From contig NC_087068.1 in NCBI RefSeq assembly GCF_963678635.1, forward strand, positions 52,180,563 through 52,244,562: a DNA stretch of 64,000 nt. Direction: 5' to 3'. The stretch is from Symsagittifera roscoffensis (Eukaryota > Xenacoelomorpha > Acoela > Convolutidae). The position numbers were made by a program, and so were the translations under genes. This document shows positions 22,411-32,200 of this stretch, in pieces. Within the stretch, counting starts at the first letter, position 1, and every line of letters begins with the position of its first letter. The notes beneath the pieces were generated by a model, which was not told where the DNA came from, ran no database searches, and worked only from the letters and a program-made list of their open reading frames with translations.

Positions 22411-23460
22411 ATAAGGTAACAGTAGTCTGAGCAAAAAAAACACCCCAAACATAAATATTCCGCAAAATTTTTCAGAAGTTGTAAATTGTACAGAAATCTT
22501 CAGCAAGGTAATTACTCAGTTTCATTATTTTAGAGAGTTAATTAATACAAAATTCCTTTCGGGCCGAGCAATTAAATGCTTATTTTGAGTTATTGGACTT
22601 TCTGAGCGTTTTGTGTAATGCATGTCAAAATACATGTGATGCGTTTCACAATTTCTAAGCGTTTCAATTGTCTCGACCGAAAAAGTGTGCTCGAATGTGC
22701 TGACACAAGCAAGATAAGTTTTTCGACTGAACTCGGCCAAACAAATATGTTTGACCATGCATACTCTAAAATCAAGAACAGCGTCGTTTTCGACGTCTTT
22801 CTTGTTCCACCCAATTGTGGTTTGTTTTTGTGAGTGCCCGCTTCTTTTGAATCCAAAATGGGCGCTCTAACAACTTCATCTGTTTTTTTTTATAATAAAC
22901 TAAATGGTTTGCTACAATTCTTTAGTAGTCTTGATGTTTACCCCAGAATCCTCATCGGGGTTTTTACTATATGTTATACACAAACCTTAAAAACACTTGA
23001 ACCCTCCCTCGTTCCGATCCGTTTACTTATGTTTCAAGCATGTCTTGCAAAACCAGTCTGTTTCCAAAGTTTTCCGGTGATTGGAAGTCAAGTAGGTTTC
23101 GCATTCAAGCAGTTCGCTGTACTTGATTGTCAAATTGGCTTAACAGACTGCAATGGAAACGCTCAATGCAAAATTGTGTTTTTGAAGCTAAAGGATTTGA
23201 AGCTAAAGCGTGCTTTACTCACGGTCTTAATTAATTTTTTTTATAAATTGCGCCACAGATTTGAAGGATTGATATGTTCATTAAATAATCTCGCCAACAA
23301 TCTCTCAATAAGTTATTGCGGGGCATTTGTGCACTAAGTTTCAACATCGACACGGAATTGTTTTTCCTTTTTTCCAAGTTTTTTGTCAAATTGCGAGGCC
23401 AAACTGCGCACTGGATAGGCGCCCAATTTTGTGTATGTATGTTCCTGGATTCCAGAGACA
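22411..23460. other. Non-coding stretch with one uncertain 167-codon frame
   Basis: A + strand frame at 22834-23337 (167 codons) is somewhat Cys/Leu-rich and free of repeats. It has no motif that I recognise, and competing frames overlap on the other strand. I do not call it a gene. Confidence 0.35.
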
Positions 23461-23710
23461 AGTATTTAAACATGTTCCAAAATGTAAGTGGATTCCACTT
23501 ACAAGATTTACGTGGATTCCGCGTACATATACTTGCAACATAAATTTTGTCGGCACATTTAAACTGTTGCGGATTCCGCAACAAGCAAATATAACTAGTT
23601 GTTCTGGATTACGCAACTGTAAGTGGATTCAACAAAATTTAAGTGGAATCCGCAGATGTAAGTGGAATCAACAAAAATTGTAAGCGGAATCCCCAAACTG
23701 TAAAGGAATT
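23461..23710. repeat. Array of TGTAAGTGGAATCCGC-type motif
   Basis: At least six irregularly spaced copies of a ~20-bp motif (TGTAAGTGGAATCCGCA and variants). The reverse complement of the same motif forms the array at 24.47-24.57 kb. Confidence 0.8.
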
Positions 23711-23879
23711 GAAAGTTTGTTTATTACTGAACTTGCATGTGCACATGCGGAATTTAAAAGCAAGGTTTTAACCATTGTCAGCGGAATCTACGAACAAATC
23801 TTAAAACATTGTTTAACTAAATTAAGGGATGTCACACTTCAGTATTTGCAAAACTTTTGGAATTACAACACTGATTAAA

Positions 23880-24015
23880 TTCATTGGGTTATTTCGGTAA
23901 TTGGGTTAATTCAATACTGGGTTGGCATATTGCCGAAATAGGTCAGTATTTGGGATTCGGTAATTGAGATTCAGTATTTGGGATTCTGTAATTGAGATTC
24001 AGTATTTGAGAGCGT
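23880..24015. repeat. Degenerate ~27-bp tandem repeat
   Basis: Units of the type GATTCAGTATTTGGGATTC followed by (T/G)GTAATTGA, three to four copies. Confidence 0.7.
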
Positions 24016-24224
24016 GAATTCAAAGCATTTTGTTCACAGGGAGTAAATGATCTATTTAGCTAAATTGTGTAAATTATTAATTGATTAAAGTTACCAAAAT
24101 TGAATTACAGCAGAATTAAATTTTAAGTTCGAAAACACAATTATATAGTCCTGAAAGTGTTGCTAAAATAAAACTTTTTTTATTTTATTTGAATGGCTTG
24201 AAATGAACTGATCAATAAGTTTAC

Positions 24225-24400
24225 AGGAATTGAGATTGATGACAGCAATTGAGAGCGAAGTTAACCTTTGTAGATAGTGAGATTGATGCTGTGTATGTTT
24301 GATAGGAATTGAGATGAGATCGAAGTTGCGTATCTTTGTCAGGAATTGAGATCGAAGTTGGGTATGTTTTACAGAAATTGGGATCGAATAATTGGCATTC
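24225..24400. repeat. Degenerate tandem repeat of GAATTGAGATCGAAGTT type
   Basis: About four units of ~40 bp centred on AGGAATTGAGATCGAAGTTG followed by a GTATGTTT stretch. Confidence 0.7.
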
Positions 24401-24464
24401 CAACTGGTAGCTGATCCACGTAGTAGCTAAAAGATATAGTTTTAAACGCTACTACACCTACATT

Positions 24465-24570
24465 TTGTTCAAATGGAATCCGCACGCAAAATGCGGGTTA
24501 CACTTACGGTTTGCGGATTCTACTTACAATTTGCGGATTCCACTTACAGTTTGCGGATTCTGCTTACAGT
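24465..24570. repeat. 22-bp tandem array, inverted relative to 23.5 kb array
   Basis: Four near-tandem units of TTTGCGGATTCCACTTACA, the reverse complement of the motif at 23.46-23.71 kb. Additional looser copies continue to about 24,800. Confidence 0.8.
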
Positions 24571-25342
24571 TGTGGATTAGACAACAGCTCAATTCAGCTA
24601 TACACATGTCTGAACATTTGTTTGTGGATTCCACAAACTTTTCTGGCTTCCGCAAATACGGTTGCAGATTCTGCAAATTCGCCTATTTTCGGAAAAACTT
24701 TGAACGGTACAATGACTTAGGTATTTGTTTGTGGAATCTAAAACAGCAAAGAAGGTCAAAGAATTGTATCAATGTTGCGGATTCCATGACGATAATGATT
24801 TGGACCTGTTGCCGAATTCGCTTACAATGAACAGAATGCACAGTTTGGGCTCGTAGTGCAAAATGCTGTTCAGATAGTCATAGCACCTACAACGCAGAAA
24901 AAAGCCCGGGCGATGAGGAGTCCCCTGTTTGTGGAACCTGATTAACACTTTCGATCTAGCCATCAATCCACCCATTCGCTTAGTTTTAGTAACTATAGCG
25001 CATTGTTCAACGCATCATGTTTTTGCACTGTACGTTGTTGAATCTGTCGCGAACAGAATTTTTCAATCCAAGAGTTTAAAATTTTTGTAGTACTTTCATT
25101 AAAAAAATTCAAATTAAACTACTTAAAATGCTTCCAACCAAAAAAGATATAAAATGAACCATTAGAAGCAGTGTCAGAAAGTCTGAAGAAAAACGTGTAA
25201 TAATCGTTATGCAAACGCAATTCAACATCATTGGTGTCCGCTCAACATTAGGAAAATGTGTAAGCCCAATTAGGCTCAAAAATTTTCGGACTTTACTTTG
25301 TTTTTCCTTCCAATGTATTTAAAGGAAATTTTTGTCCTTTAT

Positions 25343-25835
25343 TGTTCCGACTTTCCTAAGGAAAGTGACGGAATACTTGCGCTCGGGATGGGTTTTTTCT
25401 TCAGACGGAATTTTTTTTGGACGGAATTTTTTTCTTTTTGGACGGAATTTTTTTACATCATTCAAAAGGTATTGTTGTCCTGAGCTTAAATTTTCCTGTG
25501 AATATTTTAAAAAAAGTTATGGGGGTTTAAAATTGCCATTTGGGACAATTAACGCGCGATTAGTAGAGGTGTAATCCGTCTTAAAATCGTACCAAATTTG
25601 TTTGAAGGAAGCTTGTTTGTCATAATCGATTTATTACTAGGAGCAAAACCTATCACTTTCTACTTTATATGGCGTGTGGGAGGATGATTTTCACAAAAAA
25701 AAATCAATTTTTAGAAATTTTCTTTCCATTTTTATTTATTGCATTTACTTTTTTCTGTTTATTACTGCTCCATAGACCTTAAGAGGCAGTCGGAACATTC
25801 AGGGCTTCGCTCTGATACGAGAAGTTTTGTTTAGC
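25343..25835 (+). repeat. Palindromic repeat family P, plus orientation
   Basis: About 490 bp. It starts with GTTCCGACTTTCCTAAGG, including a perfect palindrome CTTTCCTAAGGAAAG, and ends with GGCAGTCGGAACATTCAGGG and a short hairpin. GTTCCGACT at the left and AGTCGGAAC near the right form a 9-bp inverted repeat. Confidence 0.75.
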
Positions 25836-27173
25836 CTTAGTATGGACCTACCTAACCTGCGAATTGACGGTTGCATTGCGTCCAGAATTCGAGGGTCTCA
25901 AAAAACACTTAGTTTAACAAGTGTTGTAGCAAAATAAATTTGAAATTGTTTGTCGAGTGGTTTGAAAGATAATCTTTTGGTTAAACTGATTTGGTTGCAA
26001 AGGTCTTATGTAACCAGAAAACTTTGTTTTTTTGACCGCTTTAGCAAAAATGTTTGATTTTTTGAAAGAGCGGTAAGTTATGGCTTCACACGTCGCTCAA
26101 ATTTTTCCGCCATTCATTGACTATTTGAATTAGTTTGTTTTTGTAAATATTTGAACAATTAAAACATCCAGAAAAATAATTAAGTTTGAAGTTTTATATA
26201 GCTGATGGTGCCATTGGTTTGATAAAAGAGAAAAAAGTTATTGGATTAACCCGTTGGCGTCGAATGGTTCAATACATAAAATTGGTTTGAAAATAGCTAA
26301 AAAGGCAACGGAAAAATTTCTGAGAAATTAATCAAATTTATTTTATCTAATCAAGACGAAAGGATCTGATTGAATAAATACCACTAATTGTTTTTTTGAT
26401 GTGAATTTTTTCCATTTGTTTTTTTTTTAAATGATTGTTTTGGAATAACTTTTTTAAGAAAAATTGAATCATACTTAAAAGTCTTGGCCACTGTTTCTCA
26501 GTTCTCAAGCTTAACGAAAAACAAATTCAATGTCCAAAATTAATTCAGTTAGCTATAAGGACTCATTAGCTATGTGAATCAGTTTTGTGTTTGATGCCTC
26601 ATTTTTTTCAAAAGACAATGCCAATGTTTTTTGTTCAGATAATCATTCATGCTACCAGGCAGTAAAAGGCCTGCCAAGAGGCGACACATCTTTGCGTACT
26701 TTGGCTAATTGCTTCGGCCATTTATCGCCTCCATCGCTGCTCTCAACTTATTTCTTCAGTGCACATAACTTTTTTTTCTATTCATTGAAAGAAAAGAAAC
26801 TTCAATTCAAAAAGTACTAACTTGCTTCAAAATTAACCTAAAATCTAATTGATAAATCTAAAATGAGATCGGCAAATCTCAAAAATTGCACTTAGGTTTC
26901 GGAATTGTTATATAATCACTGTTCATAATGAAGTTTATATAAAGATTCTGTGAGCAAAACTTTTGTTGATTTGAATCTGAAGCCAAATTTTATGCGATCA
27001 ATAAAAATATAATGGGTTAGAGACAAACGATATGGAACAAGCTAACATAAAACAAAAAACTAAAAATAGAAAGACGAGATCTCAAATTCTCAAAGCAAAG
27101 CGTCTCCTTGAGAATATTTTATCAAAGTAAAATAAAACGGAAAATTAGCATCACGAAATTGAGAGATACCCGG
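25836..27173. other. AT-rich non-coding stretch left of family B element
   Basis: No gene recognised. It ends with the 4-bp target duplication CCGG at 27170-27173. Confidence 0.5.
27170..27173. repeat. Target-site duplication, left copy (CCGG)
   Basis: CCGG directly left of the LTR. The identical CCGG lies directly right of the 3' LTR at 46081-46084. A 4-bp duplication is normal for Ty3/gypsy integrases. Confidence 0.85.
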
Positions 27174-27583
27174 TGGAACCTGATCTAAACTACATTTTAT
27201 GATTGGATAAATTAGATATTTTACCAATGTAAAGTATTTAATATTAACCAATCATGATCCATCTAACTAACAATCCACTTATTTGTAAGTGCTGAAATTA
27301 CTTGTAATTTCAGCACCAGAGAGATTTGAATTTAACTTAGAAATTAGTTGAACTCTCCCGAGTACTTCAGCAGCCGCAATAAACCAGTATACCCTAGATC
27401 TATTGAGCCTAGCAGAGACTAGTTAAACAACCTGAGACTAGATAGTATAAGAGTAAGATTAGGATCGGTATTAGACTAAGAAGTTGCACGAATCTATCCG
27501 GCCGAAAATAAGATAGCGTGACGAGCAGACGGTGTACCCTATCCAAAATTACTCTATGAGTTATACCCATCGGTCCTAACTCA
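27174..27583 (+). repeat. 5' LTR of family B
   Basis: A 410-bp repeat matching 45671-46080 at a constant offset of 18,497 with no indels. Differences are one base near 27,369 and two near 27,546. It has CCAAT-like motifs in its first 80 bp, a perfect 24-bp hairpin at 27291-27314 and AATAAA at 27378-27383, suggesting the order U3, R and U5 with the poly(A) signal about 65 bp after the hairpin. Confidence 0.95.
27291..27314 (+). promoter_or_regulatory. Perfect LTR hairpin
   Basis: Arms GCTGAAATTAC and GTAATTTCAGC around a TT loop, an 11-bp perfect stem. The same hairpin is in the 3' LTR (45788-45811). In the old LTR at 19899-19922 it has one T-A pair changed to C-G with the stem intact, so pairing seems to have been maintained. 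It may act in RNA processing, transcription or packaging. Confidence 0.7.
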
Positions 27584-27585
27584 TC

Positions 27586-27605
27586 TGGTGCGACCATAAG
27601 TCTCG
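27586..27605 (+). promoter_or_regulatory. Candidate tRNA primer-binding site
   Basis: TGGTGCGACCATAAGTCTCG begins two bases after the 5' LTR with the TGG expected to pair with a tRNA CCA end, and it runs into a CTCGAAC, the complement of a T-loop-like GTTCGAG. I could not match the tRNA identity. Confidence 0.6.
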
Positions 27606-28830
27606 AACAAGACCTTAATAGCTTAGCATTAACCAATAATAGATTAGAATTTAGACAAAACATTTACAAAATGTTATACGACAATAATTTAATCGAAATG
27701 TCTCTACGACTCAATAGATCAGAGCCAATATTCCGAACGATAACAGAACTACCCGGAATTGGAAGAAGACCTCGAACCAGAGACGACATACGACAAAGCA
27801 GAAACTTACCATATAGTTATATGATAGTTCGGCAAAAGCCAGAACAAACTTTTGTATTTAGAATACTACTAGCAATGAATTTAGATTTTCATTTGCAAAC
27901 ATAAAATTTTGATGTCAACCTTCAAAATCATTTCAGGCGCTAAACAAAATTATTAATATACAATAACGATTGATAAAAAGATCTCAGATCGTTTTCCTAA
28001 ATTCTGCAGTAATATACAAAACATGTTTGAAAAATATTTATTGAAAAATCAAAATAAAAATTAGTAGCATGACAATAAATGGTTAGTAATTATAAATCAT
28101 CCTGTTGTTCCAGCTTCATCGCCTAAACATAACAGCAATCATAAGCTCACTAATATCATAAAAATACTAAATCTATTCTTTACACAAATTTAAAACATTT
28201 TAAACTTAAATTCACTTAATTTTAAAATCAGATCATCAAGGCTTATCCTTGGATCTTAAATCATTTTCTATTTAATTAAATTTAAAACTTGATCATCAAG
28301 GCCTATCCTTGGATCAAAAAGAACAACTTTGTTCTCCCCCACCCACTTAACGAGTGTCTAACGACCTCAAACGTCGATTCACTATCCAACCCTTTCTAAA
28401 AACCCAGGACTAATAGAAATTTTTGAACAAAACTAATCATTCAAATTAGGATAAACAGTGAAGAACTTCGGTTATCCATCCTTCACTTGATCCCCCTCTT
28501 ACCAGACCCAGGATAAATCTTAGACTTAGTAAGTTTAAAATAGTATCTAACGAACTACTCGCGTTCTAATTATACCTGAACCCTGTGGATCGATTTACTA
28601 TTCTCCAACCCTGAACACAATCACTACCCTTAAGTAAGATTAAGTAAGTTAACACCTTAGCTTATACTAGCCACGAGAAAGTATAAAATCATTCTTCGGA
28701 ATCGATATACTTTTCTCCCCAACCCTGAACAAATAGACCCAGGTTAGGCTAACAAAAAAATCGTAAGGACTAACAGTTTAAGCAAATAGAAATCATTTAA
28801 CAACCTTTTGCATCCGTCATCCTAAACCTT
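27606..28830 (+). other. Family B 5' leader
   Basis: A 1.2-kb leader. A 77-codon ATG frame at 27671-27904 is possible but has no motif. A TTTCAG|G acceptor-like site follows at about 27,939. Two 25-bp imperfect palindromes 60 bp apart lie at 28231-28255 and 28291-28315. Further on, short CCCAGG/CCCTGAAC motifs recur at 28.4-28.75 kb. A packaging signal would be expected here. Confidence 0.5.
28231..28315 (+). repeat. Duplicated stem-loop in the 5' leader
   Basis: GATCATCAAGGCTTATCCTT followed by GGATC, and again with one change exactly 60 bp downstream. Each can fold GATC..CAAGG on CCTTG.GATC. Paired leader hairpins are typical of retroviral packaging or dimerisation sites, but that role is inferred. 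Confidence 0.6.
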
Positions 28831-29298
28831 ATGTCATTTAAAAACCTAGGAAATAAACAAACAATCGTTTTACACAATTGTGAAATAAATAACAAAAAAT
28901 ACGACCTTGTAATCACATCTCATACACAAACAGTTGGATACATTAGAACAAAACGACAAACATTAAAGAGAAAAATAATAACTAAACAAAGACAAATAAC
29001 ACGAAAAAGATTTTCAAAAAATCGAAACGCATTTTCAGAATCAGAAACCAACAGTTTAGACAAACTTTATAAACTAAAAGAATCAAAAGATAAAAATTGC
29101 CCAATTCACGATCAATTATATTTCTCTGACTCAGAAACAACTTCAAATTCAGCAAAAAGAGGAAAAAGAAGAATAAAAAAGCAGTATAAACACAAACCAG
29201 TACATTTATACAATTGGAATCAACCAATTAGACACATTGATAATTACATATTAACAGTCATCGAACGAAAAAATGAGCTCAACGCACACCCCAGGTGA
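28831..29298 (+). CDS. ORF0: basic 155-aa protein upstream of gag
   Basis: A 155-codon ATG frame that overlaps the gag-pol start by 26 bp in another phase. The protein is strongly basic, with clusters TKRQTLKRKIITKQRQITRK and RGKRRIKKQYKH that look like nuclear or RNA-binding signals, and a Ser/acidic patch (FSDSETTS). There is no membrane segment. It could be a matrix-like N-terminal protein or a regulatory RNA-binding protein like those of complex retroviruses; no homology recognised. Its TGA stop (29296-29298) overlaps a good splice-donor sequence CAG|GTGAAG, so splicing could change its C-terminus. Confidence 0.6.
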   Translation: MSFKNLGNKQTIVLHNCEINNKKYDLVITSHTQTVGYIRTKRQTLKRKIITKQRQITRKRFSKNRNAFSESETNSLDKLYKLKESKDKNCPIHDQLYFSDSETTSNSAKRGKRRIKKQYKHKPVHLYNWNQPIRHIDNYILTVIERKNELNAHPR

Positions 29299-32200
29299 AG
29301 AAAGTCCAGATGATGATGATATTTTCCCCTTTATCGTAGATGCAACCACTGATAGAGGACAGCATATATTCTGCAAAAATTTACTCTTAAATTTGTTTGA
29401 ACCCGGAATCAGTCCATGTAAAACAGAGTTCCCAGATGTAAAAATCAAAAGACAAATTATCGATCACTATCTAAAAGATATATGTAACTTAACACAACAG
29501 TATGGAATCTACTCCATAGAATTCACCTCACCAAACCATAATCATAGTAAATATATAATTCAAACAGACGATCTTGATTTAGAATTTTCAAAAGTATTTT
29601 CAGAATATATAAAAAGCATCCAATATCACAACTCACAAAGAGCAAACTCCATATTCACCAATGAAGTTTTTGCGATAATATATAGTTATATCTCGATATT
29701 AGAAAACGAAATCCAGATACCAAATGTCTCACCGACAGAAACATCTAAACATATAAGAGTACGACATGAAATCACACTACTCTCTAGTTTTCTAAATATA
29801 ATTAAAGAAAATTTCACGAAAGATGAAGTTTCACAACATACAAAACACGACTTACAAAAAATCTTGGCATGGTTCATAATAGATTATTTCACACATAATA
29901 TTGATTTAATTCCACAAGCAAGAAAAAATTTTAGACCCCAAAACTCAAACGATGATACTGCCATCACAGAACAATCAGACTATGTTTGGGACCCCGAATG
30001 GTCTCATCCCGCATCCATAAACTTCCCACAATCAATCTCAAGTCAAGCAATAAGTACGATATCTTATGTAAGAGATTATGTACGAGTAATACCATTAACC
30101 ATTGATGCAACACCATTAAACTATAATACATTTTTACCCGATATGCAAAATAATAGTTTAAACTCTACAGTCATACACAATGAAAACCTCAATGAAACTA
30201 GGAATCTTACTCAACAAGATATCCAGACACCATCACACTTCATAAATGAAGAAATCGTACACACAACAATTACACAACAAAGTATTTCACCAATACGTCC
30301 AAACTTAACAACACCAAGAAATACAAATCCTTCACAAACACAGGTAACATTACAATCAACCGTTAAACCTTCGGTTGCCCCAAAATATTCACACATGGAT
30401 TACCAAACATACAGACCCATGACAATACCGCCAAAAACACGCAAAACGTTCACTAGAAACATTTTTGCAGACCATAATTATAATTACACACATCCATCAA
30501 AAACAAATTATCAACCACGAAAAAATTTTAGTAATTATACAAGATCTCGAAACTGGGATAACCCAATGGCACCACCTAATTCAATAAATTTCCAAACAAA
30601 TTTACATCCTCCACAGGATCGTAGTGAAAACTATCCATTTTTTCAACAAAATAAAAATAAAAAACAAACATCTTATCAAATGGATTACTTATCCTCAGAT
30701 GATGATTTCTTACAACCAGATATATTTACACCCTATAATCAAGAATATCGTGGACAAGGAATACAGAAACCACATACATATCATAGAATTTTTTCTCCAC
30801 AACCAATAGATACACAAAATCAACAACCAATTCAACAACAAAACCCAATTAATACACAATCTTTTCAACCAATTCAGCAACAAAACCCAATGATTGCAAA
30901 ATCGTACCAACCAGCACAAATGCAAAATGAAATACCACTCCCATATTATCTTCAACAACACGAAATAACAAGAAATCAACTTTCAAATTTTTCTCAAATG
31001 CCAAATGCAGCAGAATCATTACAAATGACGATGAATCCATACCTTATGGGTGGATCATCAAAAACATCAAATAAACCTTTAATGGTATTCACAGGAACAG
31101 ACCCTGAATATTCTGTAGAAGACTATTTAAATGCAGTCACAGCAAATTTGATTTTAAATATAGGACCTGAACCAATTAATACGCCACTACATCAAAACTG
31201 GATACATCGACGCACAGCGTTAATACAAACAACTCTAGATGGCGCAGCCCAAAAATGGTTTTCAGTATTGCCTATAGAAATAAAATCAAATTGGAAAAGA
31301 TTTACACAAGAATTTTCAAAAATGTTTGACTCCGAAAGAAACAAACAACAACAAAGAGTTTTATGTAATGAAATTCGCAGATTACCAAACGAAACCATCA
31401 AGCAATTAGCAGTACGAATCGAAACACTAGTTCGAAAAGCATATTCATTAAATACACATGACTATAAAAACACAAAGATGACAGAAATCTTAATGATGAC
31501 CTTAACACCACAATTAAGGAAAATAGCAATAAAAAAGAGAGCATCCCATCCTTCGTCAATTCGAGAACCCGATTTAGATTTTCGAAAACTAGTAGACAAA
31601 CTAGAACAAGCAGAAATCACAATGAAACTCGAAGAAACGGAAAATCTGAAATTACAATACGTTAACAGAATTGAAACAGCTTCCACAAATATAAACAATA
31701 TACAGGAATCAGATACAGATCTCGTTGAAAAAATCACTGAAATACTCAATATTTACGAAAAACACCCAAACTTTAAAGGCAAACCATCTTTCAAAAAATG
31801 GTGTAATTATTGCCGACGATGCGGACATAGTATTTCTGAATGTAGACAAAAACAGCAAGACAATCAAAATAAACCTCAAAAATATAAAGAACCAAATAAA
31901 TCATTCTATCAATACATGAAAAAAGATCAAAATCTACCGAACAAAACAGTCTACAGCAACAACAGTTCAGGAAAACCACTCCCGAACAATACAAATTATA
32001 CAAGAAATCAATCACCATATAACTCAAGTTATAGAGGAAGATCACCAGAACGAAGAAACACGCATAATTCATCACAAAATCACTACAATAGACCAAATAG
32101 TCGAAATAACTACTCCAGATCACATTCAAATACACAACGATTTGTTTCTAGATCTAATTCCCAATCAAGAAATAATTATTATCCAAACAATCAATCACGG

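Noticed and set aside
22834..23337. 167-codon + frame in AT-rich DNA
   Set aside because: No motif, competing minus frames and no relative in the window; kept only as a note.
23461..24570. CRISPR-like array (regular short repeats)
   Set aside because: Unit spacing is irregular, units are degenerate, there are no unique spacers of fixed size, and the setting is eukaryotic.
27409..27663. 84-codon minus frame repeated in the 3' LTR (45906-46094)
   Set aside because: It recurs only because the LTR recurs; no sign of coding.
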